A stretch of 20,965 nucleotides of DNA from Muricomes sp. (GCA_020024675.1 JAHHTM010000008.1:1-20965), one strand, 5' to 3'. Positions 6,572-14,980 are shown, counted from the stretch's first letter. The notes: generated from the letters alone by a model not told the origin. Numbers and translations are program-made.

Positions 6572-7630
6572 ATGAAAATGAATAAGAAAAAAATGGCAGT
6601 ATCCTCATTCATAATTATGTTGCCGGTAATTTTAAATATAATTTTGTGGGATAAAATTAAAGCTGTTAGTGGAATGTCTTTGGAAAATGAAATCTGGATG
6701 TGTGTATTCCCATATCTTGTAATTTTAGTATTTCAGTGGCTTGGAATGTTTTTTACATTTCGTGATCCGAGGAATCAGAAACAAACAAAAAAAGCTGCAA
6801 ATATGATTTACTGGATCACTCCAGTTATTACGATTGCTGTAAGTTGTATCATGTATGCATCTATATTCCGGATCCAATTAAATTTGTATAGGATTATGGA
6901 AGTTTTATTTGGATTTATGTTTGTCGTAATCGGAAATTATCTTCCAAAATATAGACAGAATACTACAATGGGAGTAAAGGTAAAATGGACATTGCAAAGT
7001 GAGGACAACTGGAACAAGACACACAGATTTTCCGGAAAGTTGTGGGCAACAGGAGGAGTGCTGTTAATTTTGGCAGCATTTTTACCGAGGGAAGTAGGAG
7101 AAGTGGTTTTTGTTCCGACATTATTGGTACTGGCATTTGTTCCAATTCTTTTTTCGTATGTATATTACAAAAAGCAAGTAAAAGAGGGAATTGATTTCTC
7201 TAAAGTAGAAAAATCTACAATGAATAAAAGATTAGAAAAAGCAACCTGGATCTTTTTAGCAGTAGTCGTAGTTATTGTAGGTATATCTTTATTTACCGGA
7301 AACATCAACGTGCAGTACAAGGATGAAAGTGTTACGATAAAAGCTTCATATTGGTCAGATATGACAATTAATTATGAGGATATTAAGAAGATAGAGTTTA
7401 AGGAAGAAATGGATCCGGGCATCAGAACATGGGGACTTGGAACATTTCATCTCTTGGCAGGGTCTTTTGAAAATAGTGAACTTGGATATTATACAAGATA
7501 TTCCTATTATAATTGTAAAGCAGGTATTGTGCTTGAAACCAAAGAGGATACCATTGTGCTTAGCGGAAAAGACCAGGCAGAAACTAAAGAAATTTATCAT
7601 GAATTGCGCAAAAGAATCGGTAAAAAATAA
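6572..7630 (+). CDS. SdpI-like immunity/signalling membrane protein with C-terminal PH-like domain
   Basis: A 352-residue membrane protein. The family signature is GNYLPKYRQNTTMGVKVKWT followed by LQSEDNWNKTHRFSG (residues 121-155): the SdpI pattern of N-Y-L-P-K, W-T and W-x-K-T-H-R. Hydrophobic helices lie at about 10-30, 43-63, 78-98, 107-121, 158-170, 180-198 and 224-242. After the last helix, residues about 243-350 form a soluble beta-rich domain (TIKASYWSDMTINYEDIKKIE, then WGLGTFHLLAGSF) resembling bacterial PH domains of the bPH group. Bacillus SdpI is about 207 residues, so this is a fused, longer version. SdpI confers immunity to the SDP toxin and signals to SdpR. No toxin genes (sdpABC) are here, so the signal it answers is unknown. 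Confidence 0.8.
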   Translation: MKMNKKKMAVSSFIIMLPVILNIILWDKIKAVSGMSLENEIWMCVFPYLVILVFQWLGMFFTFRDPRNQKQTKKAANMIYWITPVITIAVSCIMYASIFRIQLNLYRIMEVLFGFMFVVIGNYLPKYRQNTTMGVKVKWTLQSEDNWNKTHRFSGKLWATGGVLLILAAFLPREVGEVVFVPTLLVLAFVPILFSYVYYKKQVKEGIDFSKVEKSTMNKRLEKATWIFLAVVVVIVGISLFTGNINVQYKDESVTIKASYWSDMTINYEDIKKIEFKEEMDPGIRTWGLGTFHLLAGSFENSELGYYTRYSYYNCKAGIVLETKEDTIVLSGKDQAETKEIYHELRKRIGKK

Positions 7631-7633
7631 ATC

Positions 7634-7662
7634 TTGATTTTCCATATCAGATATGTTATATT
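7634..7662 (+). promoter_or_regulatory. Predicted promoter of the Fe-S/ArsR operon
   Basis: -35 TTGATT (7634-7639), 17-base spacer, -10 TATATT (7657-7662). It starts only 3 bases after the sdpI-like stop codon. The -10 element directly abuts the 26-bp palindrome, so a bound repressor would block it. Confidence 0.75.
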
Positions 7663-7688
7663 AGCAATTACTTAATTAAGTAATTGCT
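7663..7688 (+). promoter_or_regulatory. Perfect 26-bp palindromic operator
   Basis: A perfect palindrome: AGCAATTACTTAA (7663-7675) and its exact reverse complement (7676-7688). It lies between the -10 element and the ribosome binding site of the ferredoxin gene, covering the predicted transcription start. There is no T-tract or loop, so it is a DNA operator rather than a terminator. The obvious ligand is the ArsR-family regulator encoded by the third gene of this operon (8562-8846). Confidence 0.8.
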
Positions 7689-7713
7689 TAAATAATATAG
7701 AGGAGGAAAATTA

Positions 7714-7938
7714 ATGGCTTCAAAAAGATATGCAGAAGTGGGAAATTTTTGTGTGGCATGTGGGACTTGCCAAAAAGTCTGTCCAATGTCTGCTATTTCC
7801 ATTTGGAAAGGGGTAATAGCAAGAATAGACAAGAATAAATGCGTAGGTTGTGGAAAATGTGTAAAGGAATGTCCGGCCGGAACTATTGAATTTAAGGATA
7901 GGGAGGAAGAGCATGAAACAGAAAAAGAAATGGTATGA
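7714..7938 (+). CDS. 2[4Fe-4S] ferredoxin
   Basis: A 74-residue ferredoxin. Each half has the full cluster motif: C13-x2-C16-x2-C19-x3-C23-P and C43-x2-C46-x2-C49-x3-C53-P. This predicts two low-potential 4Fe-4S clusters for cytoplasmic electron transfer. The C-terminus is a highly charged tail of about 15 residues (DREEEHETEKEMV), which overlaps the next gene. The ribosome binding site is AGAGGAGG. It is the first gene of a three-gene operon with a membrane Fe-S protein and an ArsR-type repressor, so it probably exchanges electrons with that membrane protein. The redox partner and substrate are unknown. Confidence 0.9.
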   Translation: MASKRYAEVGNFCVACGTCQKVCPMSAISIWKGVIARIDKNKCVGCGKCVKECPAGTIEFKDREEEHETEKEMV

Positions 7939-8569
7939 TTATCTTTGGATCATAACACCGATTTATTTAGGATTAGGATTTTTTAACATTATGTTTGCAT
8001 GGCTTGGAATGATCTTTTTCATGCTTCCACTTTTGATTTCAATCTTCGGTGGTGGGAAATTGTATTGCAACCGTTTTTGCGATAGAGGACAGTTTTTACA
8101 GTTATTAGGAAAACGGCTGAAATTATCGCGAAATAAACCGACACCGAACTGGATGCGTTCCAAAGTGTTTCGATATGGATTTTTGATTTTTTTCTTTACA
8201 ATGTTTTTCCAGATGCTCTTCACGACCTATTTGGTGGGAAGTGGGGCGCAGGGATTAGGACAGGCAGTGAAATTATTTTGGACATTTAAAGTGCCATGGC
8301 AGTGGGCATATCATGGGACGGTGTTTGCTTTGTGGGTTGCACAATTTGCTTTTGGATTTTATAGTATGATGCTGACCTCTACATTGATTGGTCTGATCGT
8401 GATGGCGCTTTATAAACCACGTACCTGGTGTGTGTTCTGTCCAATGGGAACGACAACACAGTTGATTTGTCAGTTGCGTGCAAGAAAAGAGGAAAAGAAA
8501 GACTCTTGTGTGGATAACTGCAGTACATGTAGCATATGTAGTGGAAAAAGAGGTGAAGAAGATGCGTGA
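7913..8569 (+). CDS. Polytopic 4Fe-4S membrane protein, NapH/NosR/CcoG-related
   Basis: A 218-residue protein with about four membrane helices (residues about 11-46, 87-108, 132-150 and 152-168). It has paired cysteines next to the membrane: YCNRFCDRGQ (C52, C56) and WCVFCPMGT (C173, C176). A C-terminal soluble motif C199-x3-C203-x2-C206-x2-C209 could hold another cluster. The arrangement resembles NapH/NosR-type proteins that pass electrons between membrane and soluble Fe-S carriers. I chose ATG 7913 for its GGGAGGAAG ribosome binding site; it overlaps the ferredoxin gene by 26 bases. It overlaps the following regulator gene by 8 bases. Its exact reaction is not known; electron delivery to or from the ferredoxin is inferred. 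Confidence 0.75.
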   Translation: MKQKKKWYDYLWIITPIYLGLGFFNIMFAWLGMIFFMLPLLISIFGGGKLYCNRFCDRGQFLQLLGKRLKLSRNKPTPNWMRSKVFRYGFLIFFFTMFFQMLFTTYLVGSGAQGLGQAVKLFWTFKVPWQWAYHGTVFALWVAQFAFGFYSMMLTSTLIGLIVMALYKPRTWCVFCPMGTTTQLICQLRARKEEKKDSCVDNCSTCSICSGKRGEEDA

Positions 8570-8846
8570 GCAGGCAAAGGATGTTGCAAAATTACTTTCT
8601 CATCTGGCGAATGAAAATCGTCTTTTGATTTTATGTGCATTGCTTGAGGGACCACTTACAGTGGGAGAACTTTCAGAGCGGGTAAAAGATATTACAGGAC
8701 CGGCATTGTCTCAGCACTTGCATAGGCTCAAAGAAGGTGGGCTTATTTCTTCTGAGAAACAAGGACAGCATGTGATCTATTCCATTTATGATGAGCGTTT
8801 AAGAGAATTGATTGGATTGCTAAAAAGAGAATATTGTTCTTTATAA
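8562..8846 (+). CDS. ArsR-family repressor with SqrR/BigR-like cysteine pair
   Basis: A 94-residue winged-helix regulator: LANENRLLILCALLEGPLTVGEL, recognition helix GPALSQHLHRLKEGGLI and wing QGQHVIYSIYD. It lacks the ELCVCDL metal-binding motif of classic ArsR/SmtB proteins. Its only two cysteines are C25 (in the LILC helix) and C92 (EYCSL at the C-terminus), 67 residues apart. In the persulfide sensors SqrR and BigR, from memory, the reactive pair is about 66 residues apart in equivalent helices. I infer a thiol-based switch responding to reactive sulfur or redox stress, controlling the operon through the palindrome at 7663-7688. ATG 8562 follows AGAGGTGAAG; longer frames upstream lie inside the previous gene. 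A strong terminator follows. Confidence 0.85.
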   Translation: MREQAKDVAKLLSHLANENRLLILCALLEGPLTVGELSERVKDITGPALSQHLHRLKEGGLISSEKQGQHVIYSIYDERLRELIGLLKREYCSL

Positions 8847-8852
8847 AATAAG

Positions 8853-8884
8853 AGAAGGAGCTTAGAATCAAGCTCCTTCTTTTT
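8853..8884 (+). terminator. Intrinsic terminator after the ArsR gene
   Basis: AGAAGGAGCTT (8853-8863), loop AGAATC, AAGCTCCTTCT (8870-8880), then TTTT. An 11-bp perfect stem. It separates the plus-strand Fe-S operon from the minus-strand DUF454 gene ending at 8889 and may act in both directions. Confidence 0.9.
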
Positions 8885-8888
8885 GACA

Positions 8889-9302
8889 TTAATCTTCGAA
8901 TTCCAGATTACGGGTGAGATCTTCTTCCTCTTCTTTGATTGTACGGATGCCAAAAGCAAAATACATAACATGGCACAGCCATACGATTCCAAGGATAATC
9001 CGGCCGATAGGCACTCTACTCATCATGAGGAATCCAATCAGCATAGTAAGAGAAATAACCGTCATGATTCGAAGTTTTACTCGAACAGTCATGGCTTTTC
9101 CCTGGACATAAGACTCCAGGTTTTTCTTATATAATTGAGTGGAAACAAACCAGTCATGTAATTTTTTAGAACTTTTTGCAAAACAAAACGCAGCCAGTAA
9201 AAGAAATGGGAAGGCCGGTAAAAGTGGGACAACAGCACCGATTGCACCTAAAACTACTCCGGCGCATCCGATAATAATGTAAATTGTTTTTTTTAGATTC
9301 AT
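8889..9302 (-). CDS. YbaN/DUF454-family small membrane protein
   Basis: A 137-residue membrane protein. The N-terminal half carries the DUF454 pattern GAIGAVVPLLPAFPFLLLAAFCFAKSSKKLHDW, with a hydrophobic hairpin broken by prolines. Two more hydrophobic helices (about 78-95 and 101-118) follow, then an acidic tail. Its ATG overlaps the stop of the upstream ABC transporter gene (ATGA), so it is translationally coupled and should be made with that exporter pair. The family has no established biochemical role. Context suggests an accessory factor for the CydDC-like transporter or for envelope homeostasis; this is inference only. Confidence 0.85.
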   Translation of the reverse strand: MNLKKTIYIIIGCAGVVLGAIGAVVPLLPAFPFLLLAAFCFAKSSKKLHDWFVSTQLYKKNLESYVQGKAMTVRVKLRIMTVISLTMLIGFLMMSRVPIGRIILGIVWLCHVMYFAFGIRTIKEEEEDLTRNLEFED

Positions 9303-10960
9303 CAGCTTTTCCTTTCTGATTCTACCCGATAGATTTTCTCTGCAATCTTCATAGTAGATTCGCGGTGAGAGACAAGAACAACGGTTTTATCTTTTCTCTC
9401 TTCATAGATTGATTTTAAAATGACAGCTTCATTAAGACTGTCCAGGTTACTGGTTGGCTCGTCCAGAAGAAGGAACGGAGCATTATGGAGGAAGGCACGG
9501 GCAAGACCAAGTCTTTGGCGTTCTCCGCCGGAAAGGGTGTCTCCAAGCTCTCCTACAGGCGTATCATAACCATTTGGAAGTTTTAGTATGAAATCATGCA
9601 CAGAAGCTTTTTTACAGGCGGTGATGATTTCTTCATCAGTGGCATCCGGTTTTGCGATGAGCAGATTATTTTTAATGCTGTCATGGAATAAATGGGTTTC
9701 CTGAGTTACAAAACTTTCCATATTTCGAAGGTTGGAAGTATTGATATTTTTGATATTGGTATCAGACAGGAGAATTTCTCCTTGGTCTGTATCCCAGAAT
9801 CTCATAAGAAGTTTTAATAAAGTTGATTTTCCACATCCGCTTTTTCCAACGATCCCAAGAATGGTATTTTCCGGGATATCAATGGAAACATCAGATAGAA
9901 TCTGTTCTTCATCATAAGAAAAGTTTACGTGATCTGCCTTTGCACCATGAAAATTGATTTCAGCATTTCCGCTAAGTTCTTCTACAACAGGGACATCGTC
10001 TAAAATATCTAGAACACGATTACCTGCAGCAAAAGTATTTGTAAGTGTGCTTCCAAGGTTTGCAAGAGCGATTACAGGTCCGAAGGAGCTCATAAGTGCG
10101 ATCACAGGGATCACAAGTCCGACAAGATCCACAGACTGGAAGATATAAAGATGAAAAGCAAGGATCAACATTGTAATGTCAAAGAGTAAAATCATAGACT
10201 GTGTAAGTGCGGAATTGATTCCGATACTTTTTTTGATGTGTTCTTCATCTTTTGAAAGTTCATCTGTTTGAGCGTTCATTTCTTTTAAACGTTTTTCTCC
10301 GGAATTATACTGAAGGATTTCTGGAAGTCCTCTTAAGTTGTCGAGAACAAAACTACTAAGTTGTCCTGATTTTGTACGGAAGGCAATCCCGGCTTTAGAA
10401 GTCAGTTTGGAAGCAATGAAAGGAATAATAATTCCAATGGTTATATAAGCAATTGCAGCCAGAATTCCAAGAGAAGGATGAAACTGTCCGATAAAAATAA
10501 TCATGATCAGTGAGGTAAGCAAAGCAATTACGATCGGTGAGATCGTATGAGCATAAAATACTTCCAACAATTCAATGTCTGAAGTGATGATGGAAATAAG
10601 ATTTCCCTTTTCTTTGCCTTCCAGTTTTGCAGGACAAAGTTTTCGAAGAGAACGAAATACTTTATCACGGATCAGTGCAAGTAGTGAGAAGGCGATATAG
10701 TGGTTAAATGCCTGTTCCCCATAATGAAGTACTCCACGCAGGATGGCAAATACAACAAGAAAAATCAGGAATGTTTTTAAGGAAAAAGGAAAGTGAAAAC
10801 CAAGCAGAGTTAAAATAGCAGCTCCACCAAGTATTGTGATAAATGTAGCGGCAAGATGTCCAAGTACGCCTAAAAGTATTGCAAGGAGCATATGTCCGGT
10901 AAGTGGTTTCACTAAAGCTAAGAGGCGGACACAGATGTTAAGATTACTTCGTTGTTTCAT
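9302..10960 (-). CDS. ABC exporter half-transporter, CydC-like
   Basis: A 552-residue fused permease-ATPase. The N-terminal 310 residues form a six-helix exporter domain. The ATPase half has Walker A GKSGCGKST (372-380), signature LSGGE (476-480), Walker B FLLLDEP (496-502) and the switch histidine in VSHRE (530-534). It should pair with the half-transporter at 10961-12697, whose stop codon is directly adjacent. In Escherichia coli CydDC exports cysteine and glutathione and supports cytochrome bd assembly. No cytochrome bd genes are in this window, so the substrate here is uncertain; export of a thiol, or a heme- or redox-related role, is possible. Confidence 0.75.
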   Translation of the reverse strand: MKQRSNLNICVRLLALVKPLTGHMLLAILLGVLGHLAATFITILGGAAILTLLGFHFPFSLKTFLIFLVVFAILRGVLHYGEQAFNHYIAFSLLALIRDKVFRSLRKLCPAKLEGKEKGNLISIITSDIELLEVFYAHTISPIVIALLTSLIMIIFIGQFHPSLGILAAIAYITIGIIIPFIASKLTSKAGIAFRTKSGQLSSFVLDNLRGLPEILQYNSGEKRLKEMNAQTDELSKDEEHIKKSIGINSALTQSMILLFDITMLILAFHLYIFQSVDLVGLVIPVIALMSSFGPVIALANLGSTLTNTFAAGNRVLDILDDVPVVEELSGNAEINFHGAKADHVNFSYDEEQILSDVSIDIPENTILGIVGKSGCGKSTLLKLLMRFWDTDQGEILLSDTNIKNINTSNLRNMESFVTQETHLFHDSIKNNLLIAKPDATDEEIITACKKASVHDFILKLPNGYDTPVGELGDTLSGGERQRLGLARAFLHNAPFLLLDEPTSNLDSLNEAVILKSIYEERKDKTVVLVSHRESTMKIAEKIYRVESERKS

Positions 10961-12697
10961 TTAATTGTCCTCCTTTTTAAAATTCTCAAGTTCATTTTGA
11001 GTGTTCCACATGTGATTGTATAGATTGTTGCGAGCAATTAATTCTTCATGAGAACCATGTTCTACAATCTGTCCGTTTTCCATTGCATAGATCATGTCAG
11101 CATTTTCAGCATTTGCAAGTCTGTGAGTAATAAAGATTACGGATTTTGTCTTCGACAGTTTTTTAATTTCATCTATTATAGTGTTTTCACTTTCTACATC
11201 GATGTTAGAAGTTGCTTCATCGAAGATATAGAAAGCACTGTCATGAAGGATGGCTCTTGCAAGAGCAAGGCGTTGGCGTTGTCCACCGGAGAGATTTGAA
11301 GCTTTTTCCGTAAGAACAGTATCAAGTCCTTGTTCTGCTTTCAGAAACTCTGCCAGGCGGACTGTTTCAAGGAGAGACCATAATGTATCATCCGTAGCAG
11401 TTTCGTTCCCCATTAACAGGTTTTCACGGATTGTTCCGGAAAACAGGTAACTGTCAAATCCGATATAAGTAATATTCTTAGCCAGATCTTCTCTTGAAAT
11501 ATCGGATACAGAGGTGTTTCCGATTAAAACACTGCCATCATATCCCTGAAGTTTTCCAGACAGGATAGAAGCAATGGTTGATTTTCCACATCCACTTTCT
11601 CCAACAATGGCAGTTAACCCATGGACAGGGAAGGAGGCATTAATATTGTTCAGGACAGTACGTTCACCATCATACGAAAAATTCAGGTTTTGGATAGAAA
11701 TACCTTCATTTTCAGGGAAAGGTTTTGTATCTAAGTTTTGATTTTCGCTAAGGTCAAGAAGGCGGAAGATCTTATCACTTGCAGCCATGCCGTTCATTGC
11801 AATGTGGAAGAAACTTCCAAGCATACGCATTGGAATGAAAAAGTCTGCAGATAAAAGGATGATGGCTAAAGCTCCGGAAAGTGTAATTGCGCTTTTTTCA
11901 AAAGCATTTACAGCCATGATGATTCCAAGGGCAGCTCCGCCGTAGGCAATAATATCCATGACAATAATGGAGTTTAACTGCATGGAAAGAACTTTCATTG
12001 TAATCCTACGAAAGTTTTCAGATTCACGGTTCATTTCCTGATTTTTAAGTTCATCAGTCTGGTAGATTTTTAAGGTTGTAAGGCCTTGCAGATTTTCAAG
12101 GAATGTATCTCCAAGTGTTGTATATTGTCCCCAGTATTTGGCAAGGAGCTTCTTTGCAAAGGTCTGTACAGCTGCGATGGTAACAGGTATAAGTGGCACG
12201 CAGAGAAAAAGAACCAGGGCAGAAGAAAAACTGATCGGACTTAAAGCAATAAAAAGTGTGAGAGGTGCGAGCATACTGTAAAAAAATTGTGGCAGATAAG
12301 AACCAAAGTATGTTTCAAGCTGATCGACCCCTTCTACTGCAATCTGTACAACCTCAGATGTTGCTGTGTTCTGTCTATAGGAAGGTCCTAAACGTAACAA
12401 TTTTTCATAAATTTTTGAGCGCAGAGTTTTTTTCACTTCTTTTGAAGATAAATAACTCATTTTTGTAGAGAGGATTGTACAGATCAAGCGGACTAGAATA
12501 CAGAGGATAATGTAAATGACAGAATGATATAAATGAGGTTTTGTCCATTCATTATTCCATATTTTTCCTATGAGGTCTGAAACAGTCAGAATTAAAAAAA
12601 TGTTAGCTAGCAGTGAAACCCACTGGAAGATAACATTGGCAATTATATATTTTTTACTGTCTTTGACAGTCGTAATAAGTCTTTTATTAATCATCAT
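10961..12697 (-). CDS. ABC exporter half-transporter, CydD-like
   Basis: A 578-residue fused permease-ATPase. The membrane half includes ETYFGSYLPQFFYSMLAPL and the coupling segment ENLQGLTTLKIYQTDE, both close to CydD-type exporters. The ATPase half has Walker A GESGCGKST (366-374), signature LSGGQ (469-473), Walker B FYIFDEAT (489-496) and the switch histidine in ITHRLANAE. It likely forms a heterodimer with the next gene product in the inner membrane. Both Walker B glutamates look intact, so neither site is obviously degenerate. The gene begins 64 bases after feoB, beyond a terminator, and I see no strong promoter of its own. Expression by partial readthrough from feoAB is possible. Confidence 0.75.
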   Translation of the reverse strand: MMINKRLITTVKDSKKYIIANVIFQWVSLLANIFLILTVSDLIGKIWNNEWTKPHLYHSVIYIILCILVRLICTILSTKMSYLSSKEVKKTLRSKIYEKLLRLGPSYRQNTATSEVVQIAVEGVDQLETYFGSYLPQFFYSMLAPLTLFIALSPISFSSALVLFLCVPLIPVTIAAVQTFAKKLLAKYWGQYTTLGDTFLENLQGLTTLKIYQTDELKNQEMNRESENFRRITMKVLSMQLNSIIVMDIIAYGGAALGIIMAVNAFEKSAITLSGALAIILLSADFFIPMRMLGSFFHIAMNGMAASDKIFRLLDLSENQNLDTKPFPENEGISIQNLNFSYDGERTVLNNINASFPVHGLTAIVGESGCGKSTIASILSGKLQGYDGSVLIGNTSVSDISREDLAKNITYIGFDSYLFSGTIRENLLMGNETATDDTLWSLLETVRLAEFLKAEQGLDTVLTEKASNLSGGQRQRLALARAILHDSAFYIFDEATSNIDVESENTIIDEIKKLSKTKSVIFITHRLANAENADMIYAMENGQIVEHGSHEELIARNNLYNHMWNTQNELENFKKEDN

Positions 12698-12721
12698 ATG
12701 ATAAGATTTTTCCCTTTCACT

Positions 12722-12750
12722 AAAATAGAGGCCACACAGGCCTCTATTTT
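12722..12750 (-). terminator. Intrinsic terminator after feoB
   Basis: A 12-bp perfect stem: AAAATAGAGGCC (12722-12733), 5-base loop, GGCCTCTATTTT (12739-12750). On the minus strand the hairpin follows the feoB stop by 10 bases and ends in a TATTTTAG tract. The CydDC-like genes lie downstream, so readthrough here would set their expression. Confidence 0.85.
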
Positions 12751-12760
12751 AAAATTGTAT

Positions 12761-14953
12761 TTATTTGCTAGCTGCTTCTACTGAAGAAATGCTATGTGTT
12801 TTCTCGTCAGGTTTGTATCCCTTACGGAAAAGAAGATATAACAATGTAGCAAGAAGAGCAATCGCAACAATTGTCCAGATACCAAATGTAGCTTCGCCTG
12901 TAACAAGACCGGCAATCTGGAATACGATAAGTGAGATTACATAAGCAAATGCACACATATATCCGATAGAGGCAAGAGTCCATTTTGCATTGTTCATTTC
13001 ACGTTTGATTGCACCCATAGCTGCAAAGCAAGGAGCGCAAAGTAAGTTGAAGATCATGAAGCTGTAAGCTGTAACAGCACCGAAGTCCTGAGCAACTAGT
13101 GGCCAGATTTCGTCTCCGGCTTCACTTAACTCACCAGCGTAGTTGTAAAGTGTACCGAATGTCATAACAACTTCTTCTTTTGCAATAAGACCTGTGAATG
13201 TAGCAACAGTTGCTTTCCAAGCCATATCACCCATCCAACCAAGAGGATAGAAGATCCAGGCAATTGCATTACCAATTGCAGCAAGTAATGAAGTGTTGTT
13301 GTCTTCAACAGCTGTGAATACGCCATCTACGAAACCATATCCCTGGAGGAACCAAAGAATGATAGAAGAAAGTAAGATGATTGTACCAGCACGTTTAATG
13401 AATGACCAACCACGTTCCCATGTAGCACGTAATACGTTTCCGGCTGATGGGGCATGGTAAGAAGGAAGTTCCATTACGAATGGAGCAGGTTCTCCTGCAA
13501 AAGCTTTGAATTTCTTTAACATGATACCAGTTATGATGACAGCTGCGATTCCAATAAAGAATGCAGATGTTGCTACCCATGGAGAATTTCCAAAGATTGC
13601 ACCGGCGAAAAGTCCGATGATTGGCATCTTAGCACCACAAGGAATAAATCCTGTAGTCATAATTGTCATTTTACGGTCACGGTCCTGCTCGATTGTACGA
13701 GAAGCCATGATACCAGGAACACCACATCCTGTTGCTACAAGCATAGGGATGAAAGATTTACCACTTAATCCGAAACGACGGAAAATACGGTCCATAATAA
13801 ATGCGATACGTGCCATATATCCAATATCTTCAAGGATTGCAAGAAGAAGGAAAAGAACAAGCATCTGAGGTACGAAACCTAATACAGCACCTACACCGGC
13901 AACAATACCATCCATGATAAGTCCGTACAGCCATCCACTTACGTGAAGAGCAGAAAGAATATTGTCAAAGAGTGTTGGAACCCATTCTCCGAAGAGAACA
14001 TCATTTGTCCAGTCTGTAGCCATTGTACCAATAGAAATTTTCCAAGGTCCCATAGCGATAGAATAGATAAGGAACATTACGGCTGCAAAGATTGGAAGAG
14101 CTAAAACACGGTTTGTGATGATTCTGTCAATCTTATCTGATGTAGAAAGGCTGTGTTTTCCAGTTTTTTTCTTTACAGCTTTTTCTACTACAGTGCTGAT
14201 GTAATTGTAACGCTGGTTTGTGATGATACTTTCTGAATCATCATCCATTTCAGCTTCGCAGTCAGCGATGTGCTGTTCAAGGTGATCAGCAAGTGCTTTA
14301 TCAAGTTTTAATACTTCAAGAACGCGTTCGTCACGTTCAAAAACTTTGATTGCATACCAGCGAAGATTCCAAGAATCAACTTTACCTGAGATAGATTCTT
14401 CAATATGTGCGATAGCGTGTTCTACGCTTCCTGTAAATACGTGAGGGTGTTCCCCAACTTTATGTGATTTAGCAAGTTCAACTGCTTTTTTAGCAGCATC
14501 CATTCCACCTTCACCTTTTAATGCACTGATCTCGATGACTTCGCATCCAAGAGATTTCCCAAGTTTAGCAACATCAATCTTATCGCCATTCTTACGAACA
14601 AGATCCATCATGTTAACAGCGATTACAACTGGAAGACCAAGCTCGATAAGCTGTGTTGTAAGGTAAAGATTTCGTTCGATATTTGTTCCATCTACAATGT
14701 TAAGAATTGCATCAGGTTTTTCATTTACAAGATAACTTCTTGCAACAACTTCCTCCAATGTGTATGGAGATAAAGAATAGATACCAGGAAGGTCTTGAAT
14801 GACAACATCCTTATTTCCTTTTAAGTGTCCTTCTTTTTTTTCTACAGTTACTCCAGGCCAGTTACCTACGTACTGGTTAGAACCGGTTAATGAGTTGAAC
14901 AGTGTAGTCTTACCACAGTTCGGGTTACCGGCTAGTGCGATTTTGATACCCAT
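12761..14953 (-). CDS. feoB: Ferrous iron transport protein B
   Basis: A 730-residue FeoB, typical in length. The N-terminal G domain has G1 AGNPNCGKTT (8-17), G2 around NWPGVTVEKKEG, G3 DLPG (54-57) and G4 NMMD (114-117). The membrane part has the two conserved Gate motifs GCGVPGIMASRTI and GFIPCGAKMPIIGLFAG, with their cysteines. A third motif region near NLLCAPCFAAMGAI adds two more cysteines. It imports Fe(II) across the cytoplasmic membrane, driven or gated by GTP hydrolysis. The gene starts 27 bases after feoA with a GAGAGGA binding site. There is no feoC; a short C-terminal extension replaces it. Control by iron is suggested by Fur-box-like sites upstream of feoA. Confidence 0.97.
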   Translation of the reverse strand: MGIKIALAGNPNCGKTTLFNSLTGSNQYVGNWPGVTVEKKEGHLKGNKDVVIQDLPGIYSLSPYTLEEVVARSYLVNEKPDAILNIVDGTNIERNLYLTTQLIELGLPVVIAVNMMDLVRKNGDKIDVAKLGKSLGCEVIEISALKGEGGMDAAKKAVELAKSHKVGEHPHVFTGSVEHAIAHIEESISGKVDSWNLRWYAIKVFERDERVLEVLKLDKALADHLEQHIADCEAEMDDDSESIITNQRYNYISTVVEKAVKKKTGKHSLSTSDKIDRIITNRVLALPIFAAVMFLIYSIAMGPWKISIGTMATDWTNDVLFGEWVPTLFDNILSALHVSGWLYGLIMDGIVAGVGAVLGFVPQMLVLFLLLAILEDIGYMARIAFIMDRIFRRFGLSGKSFIPMLVATGCGVPGIMASRTIEQDRDRKMTIMTTGFIPCGAKMPIIGLFAGAIFGNSPWVATSAFFIGIAAVIITGIMLKKFKAFAGEPAPFVMELPSYHAPSAGNVLRATWERGWSFIKRAGTIILLSSIILWFLQGYGFVDGVFTAVEDNNTSLLAAIGNAIAWIFYPLGWMGDMAWKATVATFTGLIAKEEVVMTFGTLYNYAGELSEAGDEIWPLVAQDFGAVTAYSFMIFNLLCAPCFAAMGAIKREMNNAKWTLASIGYMCAFAYVISLIVFQIAGLVTGEATFGIWTIVAIALLATLLYLLFRKGYKPDEKTHSISSVEAASK

Positions 14954-14980
14954 AATTAATCCTCTCTTTCCAGATAAATA

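Noticed and set aside
12265..12468. Plus-strand frame opposite the CydD-like gene
   Set aside because: Antisense to conserved exporter sequence; no binding site or family features.
13506..13868. Open frame of 120 codons on the plus strand opposite feoB
   Set aside because: It is antisense to the conserved FeoB Gate motifs, with no ribosome binding site and no recognisable domain.
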